From Nitrospiraceae bacterium (GTDB taxonomy: Bacteria > Nitrospirota > Thermodesulfovibrionia > UBA6902), in the NCBI GenBank assembly GCA_003599275.1, contig QZJG01000051.1, positions 40,836 through 104,835 on the forward strand: DNA of 64,000 nt. The letters run 5' to 3'. A model generated the notes under the pieces. That model saw only the letters and a program-made list of their open reading frames with translations, searched no databases and was not told the DNA's origin. Positions within the stretch are counted from its first letter, which is position 1. Each line of letters opens with the position of its first letter. This document shows, piece after piece, positions 1 to 8,852 of this stretch. The position numbers and the translations under genes are program-made.

Positions 1-26
1 TTGTTGCGGCGTTATTGATCATGTAT

Positions 27-100
27 GCCCCCTTAGCTCAGTAGGATAGAGCACAGGTTTCCTAAACCTGGGGCCGCAAGTTCGATCCTTGCAGGGGGCA
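27..100 (+). tRNA. tRNA-Arg (anticodon CCT)
   Basis: The cloverleaf can be folded by eye. A 7-bp acceptor stem pairs GCCCCCT (27-33) with AGGGGGC (93-99), followed by an A discriminator. The anticodon arm pairs CAGGT with ACCTG around the loop TTCCTAA, giving anticodon CCT, which reads the Arg codon AGG. The T arm carries the usual GTTCGATCC. CCA is not encoded. A decayed tyrosine-recombinase end lies about 80 bases downstream on the other strand, so this tRNA may once have been an attachment site. Confidence 0.95.
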
Positions 101-178
101 CTTTTCTTTTTAGGGCGTTACGCCATCGTTTATAGAATCCGCATTAACAATTTTTTTTCACTGTAGCAGAATTGTAAT

Positions 179-345
179 TCAACGATAGAATCTGAGTGAT
201 TCCGGGTAGAGATGGGCGCACCGTTGGGTCGTACTTACGTCTTTGTGGCCGAGTAGTTTTGAGATTCTTGTAAATGCCTGCTTTCAGACCTAACTTGACC
301 TGACTTACGGGATTTTCCTTGCACCATCTCCATGTCCACCAGCAT
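179..345 (-). pseudogene. Tyrosine recombinase (phage integrase) C-terminal remnant
   Basis: Reading the minus strand to a stop at 179-181 gives a stretch with RISKLLGHKDVSTTQ followed by RCAHLYPESLR. This is the hallmark C-terminus of tyrosine recombinases: the LLGH motif, then the TTxxYxH box, with the nucleophile tyrosine here replaced by cysteine. A second frame just upstream contains ENPVSQVKL, typical of the linker before an integrase catalytic domain. The catalytic middle is gone and stop codons separate the two frames. It is a dead gene, probably the end of a lost element integrated at the adjacent tRNA-Arg. Confidence 0.6.
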
Positions 346-380
346 CCTCTCATTCATCTGTCTGATTTCGTGATACCATG

Positions 381-720
381 CTATTTCACGGGAGGATGAA
401 GAGGGACAAGATTTTTATCTCTCAGTCCTACCAGCACGCTATCGCCATCATTTGAGACCCGGAGTTCTCCATATTTGGCAGTCGAATAATATTCAGCATG
501 ACCCTCCTGGAAGAAAAATGATTCCGCACCCAGTCGGACGTCATCCCCCGCTTGCGATATCTCAGGAGGTGTTCATTTTTTGCGAGCGGTGCTTGATAAT
601 CAAGTAAGCGTTTGAAACCCGCAATATTGTTTGAATCAAGCGTCACGACGACCTTTCCACTTTTGGGAGTAATCTTATAACGGGAATAGCGAGTTATATC
701 TTTATAGGTATTGTGCACCT
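381..720 (-). pseudogene. GDYXXLXY-type protein remnant (C-terminal half, frameshifted)
   Basis: The last ~95 codons of the rhombosortase reading frame do not resemble rhombosortase. From about 720 down to 550 the frame gives GKVVVTLDSNN, FKRLLDYQAPLAKNEHLLRY and RKRG. After a one-base shift in the run of five Cs at 545-549 it continues as DDVRLGAESFFFQEGHAEYY, KYGELRVSNDGDSVLVGLRD and a stop at 381-383. Together these resemble, from memory, the C-terminal half of GDYXXLXY-motif proteins. The N-terminal half, including an intact GDYxxLxY, is missing. I infer a decayed neighbour gene into which rhombosortase now reads. Confidence 0.5.
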
Positions 721-1321
721 GATTTACCAGAGACAGCACGGCACGTTTCCCAGGGAAATATGAATTTGCCCGTACAAAGAAAAATATAAATGCTGTCATG
801 ATCCCGGTAAAATGACTCAGGGGCACAGATACAAATGACTTTTCGCCGGGATAAGGCAGCAGTGAATCAGAGAAATATATTTCTAACCCGGTCTTGATGA
901 TCAGGGACAACAGGGCAAGCACGTAAAGAACCGGTGACTGCCTTTTTTCATATATCCCGGTAAGGGCAAGGTAAGATATGCAACCACACGCCAATCCGGA
1001 TAGGCCGCCGTAATATCGCATATCAGGTATTGCGATGAATAAAACGATGCCGATAGAAACCGCCATCATAAGACACAGTAAGCCCAGATATCTGTCACCC
1101 TTGATCTCGATTATCGACCCGGCAATACCGAATGCCAGAAGATCATATGCCAAATGAGTTCCGCTGAAGTGGACGAGATGTGCGGATATCAGCCTCCAAA
1201 TATCCCCGCTTAAGACGGACTGACGGTCATAAATAAACAACGCAGTCATGTCCGGCAACATATAACAGGCAGCGCTCAGAAGGAGCACAGAGATGGTCAC
1301 TAATGGCAATCGCGTGTTCAT
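428..1321 (-). CDS. rrtA: Rhombosortase (rhomboid-like intramembrane protease) with abnormal C-terminal extension
   Basis: A 297-residue membrane protein. Residues 1-185 hold about six hydrophobic helices with the rhomboid Ser/His dyad: GGLSG with Ser108, and SHFTG with His170 in the last helix. This short rhomboid form is the rhombosortase class, which cleaves proteins carrying a C-terminal glycine-rich tail, helix and basic end. The gene shares one base (TAATG) with the rhombotarget lipoprotein gene upstream, its likely substrate. Family members are about 190-200 residues. Here the frame runs on for ~95 residues of unrelated sequence derived from a decayed neighbour gene. Whether the extended protein is active is unknown. 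Confidence 0.78.
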   Translation of the reverse strand: MNTRLPLVTISVLLLSAACYMLPDMTALFIYDRQSVLSGDIWRLISAHLVHFSGTHLAYDLLAFGIAGSIIEIKGDRYLGLLCLMMAVSIGIVLFIAIPDMRYYGGLSGLACGCISYLALTGIYEKRQSPVLYVLALLSLIIKTGLEIYFSDSLLPYPGEKSFVSVPLSHFTGIMTAFIFFFVRANSYFPGKRAVLSLVNQVHNTYKDITRYSRYKITPKSGKVVVTLDSNNIAGFKRLLDYQAPLAKNEHLLRYRKRGMTSDWVRNHFSSRRVMLNIIRLPNMENSGSQMMAIACW

Positions 1322-2160
1322 TACCTCTTGCCTCTAAGTGACCGCAGAGCCAATACGCCTGATATTATGAAAGGCAGAAGAAGAAAGAAATCGATGCTGC
1401 CGGCCCCGGTATAACCCGGTTTATTAACTACTTTATACTCCTCAGGGGTTTCCTTCACCTTGTCTTTAAACAACTGAAGCTGTTCATCCAGATTTGCCGC
1501 CAGGTTTACTCTTGCTTCATCAAAACTCAGCTTCTTGTCGAGACGGAGCTGTTCTGAAATATTGATCGGTGTGGCGTTGCCCTTCAGGTGATTAACGCCT
1601 GGGGCGCGGAACAGCATTTTCCGGCTCCTGATATCATAGACAGCGGCGTCAAGCATCGTATGGGTAGTGTTCTTTTCCCCCGGAACCACATAAGCGCCTA
1701 TGAGTGTCCAGTATGTTATTGATGCAACCCCTCTGTCGGTAAACTGGACCTGGTCATATGATATCAATGCAATAACATCGACCCCGAACATCATTGCAAC
1801 CTGGTCCATATTGGTAAAGCTTCCGTCCTGCACCATGTATTGCGTCGGAATAAATTCTATCTTCCTGACAAAATCATACTTTTTAAAATACCCGCCCAAT
1901 TCCTTCATAAGTTCAAGCTTTTCTTTTTCGGTCAGATATGGGACATGTTCCTTTGGTTCCGGCACAAAGGCGATCCCAACGTCAATAGGCAAAGACAGCA
2001 GCGGGATTCCGGGCTTCTGAGGCGTGACATCCTTATTTGGATAAAGGTACTGGACTACGCTGCTGTAGTGTCTTGTGCTGTTTGGCGTAATGCAGCCAAT
2101 CAGGACGCTTGCGAAAAGAAGTGAGATGGTGAGCACGGTCATCAGTCTTGGATTTTTCAT
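1321..2160 (-). CDS. Rhombotarget lipoprotein
   Basis: A 279-residue exported protein. The N-terminus is a lipoprotein signal with lipobox VLIGC (Cys23). The C-terminus (about 249-279) is a rhombosortase sorting signal: GAGS, a hydrophobic helix, then a basic end (SLRGKR). The middle is a soluble domain typical of the rhombotarget lipoprotein family, whose function is not known. It lies directly upstream of, and overlaps by one base, the rhombosortase gene, which is the diagnostic arrangement for this enzyme/substrate pair. Lipidation and rhombosortase cleavage are inferred from the two signals. Initiation follows a TCCTCC-complement (GGAGGA) a few bases upstream. Confidence 0.82.
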   Translation of the reverse strand: MKNPRLMTVLTISLLFASVLIGCITPNSTRHYSSVVQYLYPNKDVTPQKPGIPLLSLPIDVGIAFVPEPKEHVPYLTEKEKLELMKELGGYFKKYDFVRKIEFIPTQYMVQDGSFTNMDQVAMMFGVDVIALISYDQVQFTDRGVASITYWTLIGAYVVPGEKNTTHTMLDAAVYDIRSRKMLFRAPGVNHLKGNATPINISEQLRLDKKLSFDEARVNLAANLDEQLQLFKDKVKETPEEYKVVNKPGYTGAGSIDFFLLLPFIISGVLALRSLRGKR

Positions 2161-2308
2161 TTTCTCCTCCTGCAGTTTTAAGTTATTAACTGTTTATGGA
2201 CTTTCTATTGCAATGGTCATGCCCATGCTGATGATTACTGCAACCCTTTGAGGCTTCTTGTTTTTCTGGCTGGTTGGGAAATGCAGACTCGGCGCTAATA
2301 TATTTTAA

Positions 2309-2338
2309 TTGACAATTAATGCATGAGACATGTACATT
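2309..2338 (+). promoter_or_regulatory. Candidate sigma-70 promoter of the sigma-54 activator gene
   Basis: A perfect -35 TTGACA (2309-2314) is followed after 18 bases by TACATT (2333-2338). Transcription would begin near 2345, exactly at an in-frame ATG, so the message could be leaderless; no Shine-Dalgarno sequence is visible upstream. The -10 lies in the left arm of an inverted repeat. Confidence 0.4.
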
Positions 2339-2360
2339 TTATGCATGGCTAAAATGTACA
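2331..2360 (+). promoter_or_regulatory. Perfect 10-bp inverted repeat over the start codon
   Basis: TGTACATTTT (2331-2340) and AAAATGTACA (2351-2360) are exact reverse complements separated by ten bases that contain the likely start codon (2345). It could be a DNA operator for autoregulation, or an RNA hairpin presenting the start codon in its loop. Confidence 0.55.
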
Positions 2361-3823
2361 ATCTCACTCAGGAGGAACGGGACTTTTTCAGTCTCGTACA
2401 TGATGCCGCATTCATAAACCCGTTTGGTCCAAGGCGCAGGGAGATCAATCTCAAGATACATGGCAGCAGAGAAGCAGATGACCGCAGCCTGAGGGCAAAG
2501 TCTTTCTCAAAGGTCGGCAGTCGTGTTGCAAAATTCGAGTCTGAGCATAAGGCCGATTTCAGTCTCTTCACAGGCAAAGACAGGGATCTTGTCCGCACTG
2601 CGCTGCTGTTCGACCTGTACCATCGCTATAATGACGATTTCGACTCACTGATTGCAGAGCAGATCAAGGCTGGAGACAAAACGTGTCACGTCCCGTTTGC
2701 CGGGGAAGCCTTATCTTTATTGGGTAAGCGGGGTTTCAGCCCTGATGAATCAATTATGTATTTTGCCTTTTTTTATCAGATACGCCGGGCCTTCTATTTC
2801 ATCAGCAACAATATCGCCGGCAAAAGCCTCTCTATGGAAAACCTGAGGTGCCGGCTGTGGGACAATATATTTACGCATTATACCCGCTTCTACGAGGAAT
2901 TTCTTTGGGACCGCATGGAGGACTTCTCCACTCTCCTGCTCGGCGAGACTGGGACCGGCAAGGGATTGGCGGCCTCCGCCATAGGCAGGTCCGGGTTCAT
3001 CCCCTTTGACGAGAAGAGCGGCTGTTTTACGGAAAGCTTCATGCATAACTTCATGTCAATAAACCTCTCGCAGTTTGCCGAGTCTCTTATCGAATCCGAA
3101 CTGTTCGGACATAAGAAAGGGGCATTCACAGGCGCGGTTGATAACTACCAGGGAGTATTGTCTCGCTGTACTCCCAACGGCACGCTGTTTCTCGATGAGA
3201 TCGGCGACGTGTCCATCCCGCTGCAGATAAAGCTGCTACAGGTACTTCAGGAGCGCACGTTCTCTCCGGTAGGGGACCACAAAAAATACCATTTCCATGG
3301 AAGGGTCATCGCGGCCACCAACCATTCACTGACAGAGCTGAGGGAGCAGGGAAAATTCCGCGATGATTTCTTTTACAGGATATGCTCTGATGTCATAACG
3401 ATCCCGCCGCTGCGCCAGCGTTTAAAGGAAGACCCCGGCGAACTGGAGATATTACTGGAGCATACGGTAAAACGCATTGTAGGTGAACCCTCTCCTGACG
3501 TGCAGAGAGAGGTAAAGAATGTCCTCACGAAAGAACTCCCCAAAGACTATCCCTGGCCCGGCAATGTCCGTGAACTGGAGCAGGCGGTAAGGCGGATAAT
3601 CCTGACCCGGCATTACAGCGGCGACATCATCGATACTTCCGAAGGGCTGCAAGACCATTTGTTGAAGGGGATACATGATGGCGCAATTGACGCTGATGGG
3701 ATACTGTCTCTTTATTGCCGTGTGCTTTATGAGCGGCACGGCACCTATGAGGAAGTTGCCCGTATTTCCAATCTCGACAGGCGCACTGTCAAGAAATATC
3801 TTGAAATCAAAAAGCAGAAGTGA
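2345..3823 (+). CDS. Sigma-54-dependent transcriptional activator (AAA+), novel N-terminal domain
   Basis: About 492 residues. An N-terminal region of ~190 residues, mostly helical and not a receiver, GAF or PAS domain that I recognise, precedes a sigma-54 AAA+ domain. The AAA+ domain has Walker A GETGTGKG (about 200-207), the sigma-54 contact loop GHKKGAFTGA (about 255-264), Walker B GTLFLDEIGD and an arginine-finger region. The C-terminus is a short HTH (EEVARISNLDRRTVKKYL). Such proteins use ATP to open RNA polymerase bound with sigma-54. The start is placed at 2345 because of the promoter spacing; ATGs at 2330 and 2354 are alternatives. The target genes are not evident here. Confidence 0.85.
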   Translation: MAKMYNLTQEERDFFSLVHDAAFINPFGPRRREINLKIHGSREADDRSLRAKSFSKVGSRVAKFESEHKADFSLFTGKDRDLVRTALLFDLYHRYNDDFDSLIAEQIKAGDKTCHVPFAGEALSLLGKRGFSPDESIMYFAFFYQIRRAFYFISNNIAGKSLSMENLRCRLWDNIFTHYTRFYEEFLWDRMEDFSTLLLGETGTGKGLAASAIGRSGFIPFDEKSGCFTESFMHNFMSINLSQFAESLIESELFGHKKGAFTGAVDNYQGVLSRCTPNGTLFLDEIGDVSIPLQIKLLQVLQERTFSPVGDHKKYHFHGRVIAATNHSLTELREQGKFRDDFFYRICSDVITIPPLRQRLKEDPGELEILLEHTVKRIVGEPSPDVQREVKNVLTKELPKDYPWPGNVRELEQAVRRIILTRHYSGDIIDTSEGLQDHLLKGIHDGAIDADGILSLYCRVLYERHGTYEEVARISNLDRRTVKKYLEIKKQK

Positions 3824-3848
3824 GAAGTTAAAACCCTATAACTTGCAT

Positions 3849-6800
3849 TTATTGTATTGCGGCTTCTTTCACTGATTTAAGCGCAAGCTGCTTAAGCCCC
3901 TTGAGATCGATCTTGCCGCTGCCGAGTACAGGAATAACGTCAATCAGAATATAATTGTTGTTATCAGGCTTCCATAGATTCGGCAACTGACTTTCTGCCA
4001 TGATCTTCTGGAGGTCCTCCCTGTCACCTGCCTCTTTTGTAAACAGGACCACGAGCCGTTCTCCTCTCCTGTCATCCGGTACGGATGTAACCGCAATGGA
4101 CTGCTCTGTCTTGCTAAGCCCGGCATAGAATTCGTCTTCAATCTTTTTATGCGGTACCATCTCTCCGGCGATCTTGCTAAACCTGTTGAGCCTGTCCGTA
4201 ATGTGAATAAACCCGTCTTCATCACTGAACCCGATGTCCCCTGTAATGTACCAACCGTCCTGAATGACGTCCGCTGTCTGCTGCAGCCGGTTAAGGTAGC
4301 CCAGCATGACATTCGGTCCTTTTACCAGGATAAGTCCTGATCCGCCTGAAGGAATTGTTTCCTTTGTGTCTGGATCGACGATCTTTACCGCTATCCCCGG
4401 AAGGGGATGGCCCACACTATCTTCCCTGGAGCCAACGTGCAGTATCCCGTCCATTTCAACATCCTGGATATTCAAAGATATGACCGGCGACAATTCAGTC
4501 GCTCCATATCCTTCAAGGGGACGGATGCCGAATCTTTCCTTGAAGGCATCTGCTATGCGCTTACTCAGTTTTTCAGCTCCTGTAATGACCAGCCGGAGTG
4601 ATGCGAAATCAGCGGGCTTTGCCTTCCGCATATAGGCCAGCAGGAATGTAGGGGTGGCAAGGAGAATGGTTGAACGATTCTTTGAAACCAGTTCAGCGAT
4701 CCTGGCGCCTTCCAGCGGATTCACATGATAACAGACTGAAACCCCACTGAGCAAAGGCAGACATATCGTGCCGGTAAATCCCAGTGAATGGAAAAACGGC
4801 AGGGCGCTGCATATATTGTCATCCGGTGTTGCGCGCAAGACCGTTCTCACTGCCTCAACATTCGAAATAATATTATGATGCGAAAGCATCACGCCCTTTG
4901 GATCTCCTGTACTCCCTGATGAAAAAATGATCGTGGCAAGGGTGTCAGGATCAAAGCCCTTCCGCCTCACCAGAAAACCAACAGGAAGAAGACGCGCCTT
5001 GATCCAGGCCGAAAGCTTTACACCCGACTTGATCCGATCAGATACATCTTCCAGATAAATGTAATTGATCGGCATCCCGGTCAGTGCTATTTTTTCCATA
5101 AAGGCCTTTGAGGTAATGACTTGTTTAATGCCGCATTGCTCAATGGCAGAGCATACGGATTCGATTGATGCGGTGTAGTTCAGATTTACAGGGACCTTCC
5201 CGATAATCGTCAATCCAAGATTCACAAGCGCTCCTCCTGCTGTGGAGGGGAGCAATACTCCGACCTTGTCACTTCCCGCGGTATCTTTTTTAAGCTCAGC
5301 GGAAAAGAGAATTGAAGCGGTCAGCATTTCCCCGTAGCTGAGCCGCTTGCCGGTCGAGTCTGAGATTGCCGGACGCTTCCAGTGCTTGCGTGCTGAATTG
5401 ATCAGGGCTTCAGGCAATGATCTGCGGTTGGATTTCTTTGAATTGAAGTAATCACAAGACAACTCCTCAACCGCCTGCCTTACTTCGTGGACAGTGCATC
5501 CTGCCGCAATGGGGCGGCCGAAGATAATCGTTACCGGGTACGGAAGCTTGACCGGCCAGCGGGAAACCAGTCTGCCGTGGGCGTAGCTGAAGATGCTCCC
5601 CCATAACCCGCCCAAATAGACCGGAATGACCGGCGCTTCTGTCCCTTTGACTATACGTTCCAGGCCTTCTTTGAAGCTTTGTATCATACCATTTCGGGTG
5701 ACTGCTCCTTCCGCAAATATACAGACCATATACCCGGCGGTGATCGCCTCACGGGCCTGCTTGATGGATCGAAGGATTTCCTTGGGCGGATCGTCCGATG
5801 AAATGGGGATCACTCCCATTAATTTAAGGAGCGGGTTTAAATACCAGGTCTCATAGATCGAGCGCTCCATTAGAAACCGGATGCGCCTCTGCTGGGTCGC
5901 GGTCAAAAGCAGTGCATCAACCCAGGAAACATGGTTAGGGACAAGCAATGCCGGGCCGCTGACCGGTATGTTATTGATGCCGATTACTCTGATCCTATAG
6001 AACAGTTTCAAGCAAATCAAAGCCAGGAAACGGACAAGAAAGTCAGGCAGTACGTACAAAGTTATCAGCGTCATGAGCATTGTCATTGCTCCGATTATCA
6101 TGAACCCCTTTGAAGCGGATATTTTCAGATAGCCCGTCAAAAGATAAACAAAACCTGATGCAAGCAGGACACTGATCCAACCTAAGAAACCGGCGGTAGC
6201 GAGGACCTCACCCCTTCGGTCATTAGGGCTGCGAAACTGGATAAATGACTGCAGAGGCACAATGAAGAGACCTGCCCCGATTCCCAATGCAAAAACAGCG
6301 GCTAAAATAGCAGCTAATTTAACAGGGACAATATGCAGGGCTGCCAATGAAAGACTGAGTCCAATTGCGCCTATGGGTACCACTCCGAACTCAATATTAC
6401 GCCCCGAAAGTCTGCCCGACATGTAAGAACCGATGCCGATGCCGAGTGCAGCCACAAAGAAAAGATAACCGCTCTGCTCCTGAGTCAGACTCAGTATTTC
6501 AATCCCGTATGGAATAAGATTGATCTGCGAAAAGGCGCCTGCAAACATAAAATAAGCGGACCCGAGCACTGCCAAAAACAGATAACCGTCCTTTCTGATG
6601 ATCCCCAGAGTTTCCCATATTTCTCCAAGAAAAAATGCCGATGCCTTTCTGGTTGATCCGGCCGGAGACGTATGCTCTATCTTCAGACTCGTAAGGAGCC
6701 CAGCTATCGCTACGACAACGCACCATATGGCTGCCAGTGCATAATTGGCTGAGATCATCGAAAGGAATGGGGCAACTGCAGTTCCCATAATGATGGCAAG

Positions 6801-7274
6801 ATACGTGAAGGATTCGATAAAGCTGTTGGCCTTTGAAAGCTGCTCTGTTTTGACGAGTTCCGGGACGATACCGTATTTGGCCGGTGCAAAAAGTGCGCTA
6901 TGAGAGCCCATCAGAAAGAGTGTCAGGTATAACCCGTATTCATTGCCGGCAAAAAAGGCGGCAGTCCCAAGCAGCATTACTATGACTTCAATCGTCTTTG
7001 CTACTACGATGATCCGCTGCTTGCTGATGCGGTCCGCGAGAATACCGGAGGCTGATGAAAAAAGCAGAAAGGGGACCACAAAGACCGCGCCTGCCATAGC
7101 AGAAATTGTTCCGGCCTTGTCTGCTCCATTAACATGTATCAGGAAAAACACGATCAATAATTTAAAAATATTGTCGTTGAGTGCGCCTGCAAACTGGGTA
7201 GCGTTCAGCCACCAGAATGAGTGCGGCAGCTTATTTTCTGAATGATTTAGGTCTTCAGCCTGATTGTTAGTCAT
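3849..7274 (-). CDS. aas: LplT-PlsC-acyl-ACP synthetase fusion (lysophospholipid import and re-acylation)
   Basis: One 1141-residue protein with three modules. Residues ~1-415 form an MFS transporter like LplT (NATQFAGALNDNIFK near the start). Residues ~430-625 form a PlsC-type acyltransferase with NHVSWVD (HxxxxD box) and FAEGAVTRNG. Residues ~640-1135 form an AMP-forming acyl-ACP/CoA ligase with the P-loop SSGSTGDPKG, YGATE, the TGD box and a C-terminal GSGKIDLKGL lysine. In E. coli these activities are split between LplT and Aas, which recover lysophospholipid and fatty acid for the inner membrane. The start has an excellent GAGGGG ribosome site and overlaps the upstream amidohydrolase stop by eight bases, so the two are probably co-translated. 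Confidence 0.9.
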   Translation of the reverse strand: MTNNQAEDLNHSENKLPHSFWWLNATQFAGALNDNIFKLLIVFFLIHVNGADKAGTISAMAGAVFVVPFLLFSSASGILADRISKQRIIVVAKTIEVIVMLLGTAAFFAGNEYGLYLTLFLMGSHSALFAPAKYGIVPELVKTEQLSKANSFIESFTYLAIIMGTAVAPFLSMISANYALAAIWCVVVAIAGLLTSLKIEHTSPAGSTRKASAFFLGEIWETLGIIRKDGYLFLAVLGSAYFMFAGAFSQINLIPYGIEILSLTQEQSGYLFFVAALGIGIGSYMSGRLSGRNIEFGVVPIGAIGLSLSLAALHIVPVKLAAILAAVFALGIGAGLFIVPLQSFIQFRSPNDRRGEVLATAGFLGWISVLLASGFVYLLTGYLKISASKGFMIIGAMTMLMTLITLYVLPDFLVRFLALICLKLFYRIRVIGINNIPVSGPALLVPNHVSWVDALLLTATQQRRIRFLMERSIYETWYLNPLLKLMGVIPISSDDPPKEILRSIKQAREAITAGYMVCIFAEGAVTRNGMIQSFKEGLERIVKGTEAPVIPVYLGGLWGSIFSYAHGRLVSRWPVKLPYPVTIIFGRPIAAGCTVHEVRQAVEELSCDYFNSKKSNRRSLPEALINSARKHWKRPAISDSTGKRLSYGEMLTASILFSAELKKDTAGSDKVGVLLPSTAGGALVNLGLTIIGKVPVNLNYTASIESVCSAIEQCGIKQVITSKAFMEKIALTGMPINYIYLEDVSDRIKSGVKLSAWIKARLLPVGFLVRRKGFDPDTLATIIFSSGSTGDPKGVMLSHHNIISNVEAVRTVLRATPDDNICSALPFFHSLGFTGTICLPLLSGVSVCYHVNPLEGARIAELVSKNRSTILLATPTFLLAYMRKAKPADFASLRLVITGAEKLSKRIADAFKERFGIRPLEGYGATELSPVISLNIQDVEMDGILHVGSREDSVGHPLPGIAVKIVDPDTKETIPSGGSGLILVKGPNVMLGYLNRLQQTADVIQDGWYITGDIGFSDEDGFIHITDRLNRFSKIAGEMVPHKKIEDEFYAGLSKTEQSIAVTSVPDDRRGERLVVLFTKEAGDREDLQKIMAESQLPNLWKPDNNNYILIDVIPVLGSGKIDLKGLKQLALKSVKEAAIQ

Positions 7275-8379
7275 TTTCCCCCCTCATGGATACAGTTATC
7301 ATTGAGTCTCGGTTTTTTATCCGCAATACTGAAGCTGCGTTTTCAAAAATCTCTTCCGGAAACCCGATGCTCCGCTTGAGCGCCACGTCTTTGTCCCACG
7401 GATTGTCTGTCTGGAGAATAGAAATCAATTCACGTGGAGAGAGTTTAAAGGTGTGAAATACGGGAGAAGCAATGCCGGTCTGAGGCAGCGGCATATCAGT
7501 CCCATACAGCAGTCTTCCGTGGACTTCTGTGTGTCTGAGGACCTTTCTGAGGTAGCGCATCTTGTTGATCTGGGTCAGGCTGGATAAATCGGCATATAAG
7601 TTTGGATATGCGGAGAACATGGACAGCAGTCTGTCGATATTTTCCTCGCCGCCGTTTTTCCCTGTTGTTGCCATATGCGCGGCTATTACAGTGACTCCCA
7701 AACTAAGCGGCAGTTCAAGCCGTTTCGGATCACTAAGTTCATTTCGCGCTTTGGTGAATGAATGCTCATCGCCAGTATGAGTCAGGAGCGGCATGCCAAG
7801 TTCTTTCATCCGCAGATAGAACGGTATGAGTCTTTTATCAGCGGGATCGATATGCTGGATCGCAGGAAGCCATTTGACAAGAACCGCTCCCTGTTCCGCG
7901 GCCGCATCAAGCCTGTTAATTGCGTCCGGCCTGTAAGGATTAATGCTGGCGCCGTAATAGAGGTTATTATATTTCTGCACTTCACGCGCAACATACTCAC
8001 CCGGCACATAGAATTCGGTATTCTCCGGATCGAGTTTGCCTTGTGAATCAACCGCTCCATCCATGGCAAGCACAACAGCGGCCCTTACGTATTCCGACCG
8101 GCTGAGCTGTTCCGACAGTTTCCTGATTATGATCTCATCTCCATGCTCCATGACCTCTTTTTCAGTCACGCCAAATGACCTGAGAAATACTTTATATTTG
8201 AGGCTGCTCCTCATCCTCTCTGAAATAAAACATTCGCTGCCGGCCCCTATCCCCGCCGCATGGACATGCATGTCAATTATTTCCCTCTTCATAGCCGAAG
8301 GCTTCCCCGATGCGTTTGTTGACAACAAGAAAATAATTAGTAAGAGGATTATCGGTACTGAGATTTTCACTATTAACAT
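7267..8379 (-). CDS. Exported amidohydrolase-family metal-dependent hydrolase
   Basis: A 370-residue protein with an N-terminal hydrophobic signal or anchor (~5-25, VPIILLLIIFLLST). The body is an amidohydrolase-2 TIM barrel: a DMHVHAAG metal motif near residue 37, LTHTGDEHS in the middle, IAAHMATTG, and a late YGTDMPLP aspartate. The substrate is not predictable; related enzymes are decarboxylases or lactonases of small carboxylic acids. The gene is upstream of and overlaps the acyltransferase fusion gene by eight bases, suggesting one transcript. A link to envelope lipid salvage is only positional. Start chosen at 8379, with GGGGGG about five bases upstream. Confidence 0.8.
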   Translation of the reverse strand: MLIVKISVPIILLLIIFLLSTNASGKPSAMKREIIDMHVHAAGIGAGSECFISERMRSSLKYKVFLRSFGVTEKEVMEHGDEIIIRKLSEQLSRSEYVRAAVVLAMDGAVDSQGKLDPENTEFYVPGEYVAREVQKYNNLYYGASINPYRPDAINRLDAAAEQGAVLVKWLPAIQHIDPADKRLIPFYLRMKELGMPLLTHTGDEHSFTKARNELSDPKRLELPLSLGVTVIAAHMATTGKNGGEENIDRLLSMFSAYPNLYADLSSLTQINKMRYLRKVLRHTEVHGRLLYGTDMPLPQTGIASPVFHTFKLSPRELISILQTDNPWDKDVALKRSIGFPEEIFENAASVLRIKNRDSMITVSMRGEND

Positions 8380-8536
8380 TACGGCCCCCCTTTTTTGTTA
8401 ATTGTAAATTAATATTGCAAATGAGATGCTAATGAAAAGAGAAGGTGTAACTGCCTGTTAATTAATTGAAAAATGCTTGGGCAATGTCTGGGCATAGTGC
8501 TGCACGTTTGCCTGTATACAAAAATTGAATAATGGA

Positions 8537-8689
8537 TTAGACATAAATTGGACAACCGAGCAGACAGGTTTCTTTGTCTGGGCAGGTTGAATGCTGCGGA
8601 ATTTCGTGTACAAAGGTCTCATAGTTCAGTCTATAAATGGCCTCGAACTCCCACGGCTCCGTAGCCAATTTGTAGATCTGTTCCCCCAT
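8537..8689 (-). pseudogene. N-acyl amino acid synthase FeeM-like / GNAT acyltransferase N-terminal stub
   Basis: About 50 residues beginning MGEQIYKLATEPWEFEAIYR and continuing LNYETFVHEIPQH, which matches the N-terminal segment of FeeM-like or exosortase-associated acyltransferases (normally ~200-250 residues). The sequence then leaves the family pattern and stops at 8537. The start has AGGAG eight bases upstream. Nothing resembling the remaining acyltransferase is seen between 8380 and 8536. I read it as a truncated, inactive gene. Confidence 0.5.
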
Positions 8690-8786
8690 GCTTAGAATCT
8701 CCTGTTTCTGCCCAACCAATGATTATGCGTTTTACGAGCAACTACAAAAATATACCTTTTCTTATGAGGAATAGACAAGAATGGAG

Positions 8787-8814
8787 ATGACATTCATTTG
8801 ATTTGTAGTATACT
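8787..8814 (+). promoter_or_regulatory. Candidate promoter of lgt
   Basis: ATGACA (8787-8792) and TATACT (8809-8814) are separated by 16 bases, about 40 bases upstream of the lgt start codon. The surrounding sequence is AT-rich and no other promoter-like pair is as good. Confidence 0.45.
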
Positions 8815-8852
8815 ATGATAATTTTTTGAAAATCGGAGTTATGGATTAAAAC

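Noticed and set aside
144..353. Minus-strand 69-codon frame downstream of tRNA-Arg as an intact small protein
   Set aside because: Its middle and end are the wrong frame of a tyrosine recombinase C-terminus, so it is debris.
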